Shown here one piece after another: positions 5,821 to 7,606 of a DNA stretch of 7,606 nt; position 1 is the first letter of the stretch; each line of letters opens with the position of its first letter. The DNA is from Deltaproteobacteria bacterium. Its GTDB lineage: Bacteria > Desulfobacterota > GWC2-55-46 > S146-70. The stretch spans positions 1-7,606 of the forward strand of contig WGFD01000030.1 of assembly GCA_015492395.1 (NCBI GenBank), in the 5' to 3' direction. The translations under genes and the position numbers were made by a program. A model generated the notes under the pieces. It searched no databases, was not told where the DNA came from, and saw only the letters and a list, made by a program, of their open reading frames with translations.

Positions 5821-6333
5821 ATGCACAAGATATTTAGAGGCTATATTTGCCTACTGGCCCTCATCCTCCTTGTGATCTCCTGTGGTAAGAAGGAGTCCAA
5901 GGCTCCGGAAGGGGTTGTAAAGAGGATACACCAGCCCAAGGCTTCCATCCCACCGAAACCGGGAGAAGGCGCCCAGGCGGTAATGGACCGGTCATTCTTT
6001 CAGTTGCCGGAAAGGAACCCATTCAGGACCTATATCGTACAGTCAGCCCCGGAGGAGGTGTTCGAACCGAAGATCCCCCTTCAGAGGTATGAACTGAGTC
6101 AACTGAGATTGGTCGCGGTCGTATGGGGTATTCCCACCCCGGTTGGCATGATCGAGACGCCGGACGGAAAGGGGTATACCGTGAAGAGAGGCGATCTTGT
6201 CGGCAACAAGAATGGCAGGGTGGTGAGTATAACGGAGAACAGTATAGTGATTGAAGAGAAAAGAAAGGGATTTGTGCCGGGTGATATAAAAGTGAGTAGA
6301 TTTACCCTAAGCTTACCGTTGCCAAAAGAATAG
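5821..6333 (+). CDS. pilP: Type IV pilus assembly lipoprotein PilP
   Basis: A 170-residue inner-membrane lipoprotein that links the PilN/PilO dimer to the secretin PilQ. It has a signal peptide with a hydrophobic core (8-19) and a lipobox VIS-Cys21. A proline-rich flexible segment (about 30-52) follows, and then the beta-sandwich PilP domain (about 80-168). Recognisable pieces are ERNPFRTY (64-71), QLRLVAVVWG (94-103) and GYTVKRGDLVG (118-128). The ATG is two bases after the pilO stop. Only the A/G-rich tail of pilO precedes it, without a clean Shine-Dalgarno, so it is probably translated by coupling. Confidence 0.94.
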   Translation: MHKIFRGYICLLALILLVISCGKKESKAPEGVVKRIHQPKASIPPKPGEGAQAVMDRSFFQLPERNPFRTYIVQSAPEEVFEPKIPLQRYELSQLRLVAVVWGIPTPVGMIETPDGKGYTVKRGDLVGNKNGRVVSITENSIVIEEKRKGFVPGDIKVSRFTLSLPLPKE

Positions 6334-6341
6334 GAGGCAAG

Positions 6342-7583
6342 ATGAGTTTATTGAGATACACTGGACGGGAGTCCGGCAGAGGAAATAAAGGTGCAGGGAG
6401 GAGTCCCACCCCCTATAAGTCCATAGTTGTCTACTTTATACTTGCTCTCCTCTTTGTGGCGGGTGGTTGCGGACCGAAGAGAGCCGTCGAGGAGGATGTA
6501 CTTGTTGCACCGGAGGGTAAGACGGTCATAAGCGAATTGGCGATAGAGGGCATAGGGGTGGAGGATAGTGGAGATACGATCCTCATAGAGGCCTCTGACA
6601 GATTCAAATATACCGCCTTCAGGTTGACCGACCCCCCTAGGCTGATTATAGACATCCCTGGTGTGAGTATGGACTTGCTTGCCGGGTCTATGGATATCGG
6701 GAACCGGTATATCGCCAGGATCACAACATCCACCTATGGTGAAGGCAGGAGGAAGATAGGCAGGGTCGAGATCGTCCTCAACGAGGGGATTGATTATGAG
6801 TTGAGCCTTGAAAAAAATACGCTGAAGGTTGCTCTTTCAGGTCTCGGTATAGAGGAGGTAATGGACCTTCACATGGAGGACGACGCTGTGCAAGGGGATA
6901 TTCCGTTCGAGCTTACAGGCCATGGGGCGCCGGTGCCGGGGGATGTGGCGCCTTCGGATATGGAATATGCAGGGGACGGGTTCGCAGTGGAGGATGGTGG
7001 TCCTGGCACAGATGAAGATGGTGGTGCCAAATATGACGGAGAAGAGTCTGGGGGCGACTCAATACACGAGAAGAGTACGGAAGACCGGTTTGTGGTCGAG
7101 GAGGTTGAGGGGAACGGTGAGGAAGATCCCGTGGTAGAGGAAGATGCGGATATCATGGCGGTGAAGGAGGTGCTCGCTTCGTCCTCTGGTAGTGAAGGGA
7201 GTATTGAGGCAACAAAATTATTGGGAATCGAGACGTATAGGGGCGATGGTGCCCCTCTGGTTAAGATCGTTACCGATGGTTCGGTTGGCAGTTATGACTC
7301 CTTTACACTTGCAAACCCTTCAAGACTTGTTATAGATATATGGGGGGTAGTGAGTTCTATGGGTAAGGGGGCGATAGGTGCAGGATACGATAATCTTGAC
7401 AGGATAAGGGTTGGAAGACATCCCGACAAGACAAGGGTGGTTATAGATTCTGCATTGGCAAGGGAATCCGGTTATTCAATCGACAAGATGGATGACGGGC
7501 TCCTGGTCAGGCTTGATACAGCCGCTCATGTGGTCCGGTCGGTGTCGCTTAAAGAGGCTGAACCGCGTATAGATATAGAGGAG
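6342..7583 (+). CDS. pilQ: Type IV pilus secretin PilQ, N-terminal part (cut by contig end)
   Basis: The first 414 codons of the outer-membrane secretin through which the pilus emerges. There is a long basic N-region (1-26), a hydrophobic segment (about 28-41) and a lipobox-like AGG-Cys43, so it may be lipidated. A first AMIN domain (about 64-167, with FRLTDPPRLIIDIPG) and a second AMIN domain (about 292-392, with FTLANPSRLVIDIWG) bind peptidoglycan in this family. Between them lies an acidic linker (181-270). The secretin/STN domains and the pore would follow beyond the window. A TAGGAGG Shine-Dalgarno overlaps the pilP stop, with short 4-nt spacing to the ATG. Genomic sequence ends at 7583 (Glu414); codons after that come from adapter. 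Confidence 0.93.
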
Positions 7584-7606
7584 CTGTCTCTTATACACAT
7601 CTGACG
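7584..7606 (+). other. Nextera transposase adapter left at the contig end (artefact)
   Basis: CTGTCTCTTATACACATCT (7584-7602) is exactly the 19-bp Tn5 mosaic end used in Nextera libraries, and the following GACG matches the start of the reverse-complemented Read 1 adapter. The order and orientation are those of adapter read-through at the end of a short insert. Translated in the pilQ frame it gives LSLIHI, a residue string unrelated to AMIN or secretin domains. It is not part of the organism's genome. Confidence 0.96.

Noticed and set aside
5783..5824. Possible -1 ribosomal frameshift at the PilO lysine tract that would fuse PilO to PilP
   Set aside because: The -1 frame is open into pilP, but the AAA-AAG pairs are preceded by C or G rather than A, so no X XXY YYZ slippery heptamer exists. 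A fusion would also bury the PilP lipoprotein signal.

Overview
The window reads as one contig end from a Gram-negative (diderm) bacterium, probably assembled from short-read metagenomic or isolate data. All supported genes lie on the + strand. A complete outer-membrane secretin module for type IV pili (pilMNOPQ), an AdoCbl-dependent ribonucleotide reductase, and heavy use of AGG/AGA arginine and ATA isoleucine codons would fit a deltaproteobacterial or Nitrospirota-like lineage. That placement is inference; no taxonomic marker is present.

Region 1 (1-2550) is a single-gene unit. A promoter overlapped by two NrdR-box-like sites 32 bp apart is followed by a roughly 110-nt leader and nrdJ, a class II (vitamin B12-dependent) ribonucleotide reductase of 795 residues. 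The enzyme makes deoxyribonucleotides, and the upstream boxes suggest control by the NrdR repressor.

Region 2 (2551-3267) has no credible gene. It holds several imperfect palindromes. Two are inverted copies of the same 24-nt hairpin, which suggests small dispersed repeats or the remains of a mobile element. At its right end is a candidate promoter for the next unit.

Region 3 (3268 to the end) looks like one operon: a 66-residue XRE-type helix-turn-helix protein, a short unrecognised 37-codon frame overlapping its 3' end, then pilM, pilN, pilO, pilP and the first 414 codons of pilQ. PilM (cytoplasmic, actin-like) binds the N-terminal tail of PilN. PilN and PilO are bitopic inner-membrane proteins. 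PilP is a lipoprotein that connects them to the outer-membrane secretin PilQ. Together they form the alignment complex through which the pilus passes. Genes overlap or lie within a few bases of each other.

The last 23 bases (7584-7606) are not genomic: they match the Nextera transposase mosaic end plus the first bases of the Read 1 adapter. The apparent last six PilQ residues are therefore an artefact. The points most worth a second look are the NrdR-box promoter, the small frame between the HTH gene and pilM, the inverted palindromic repeats, the polylysine tail of PilO, and the adapter.
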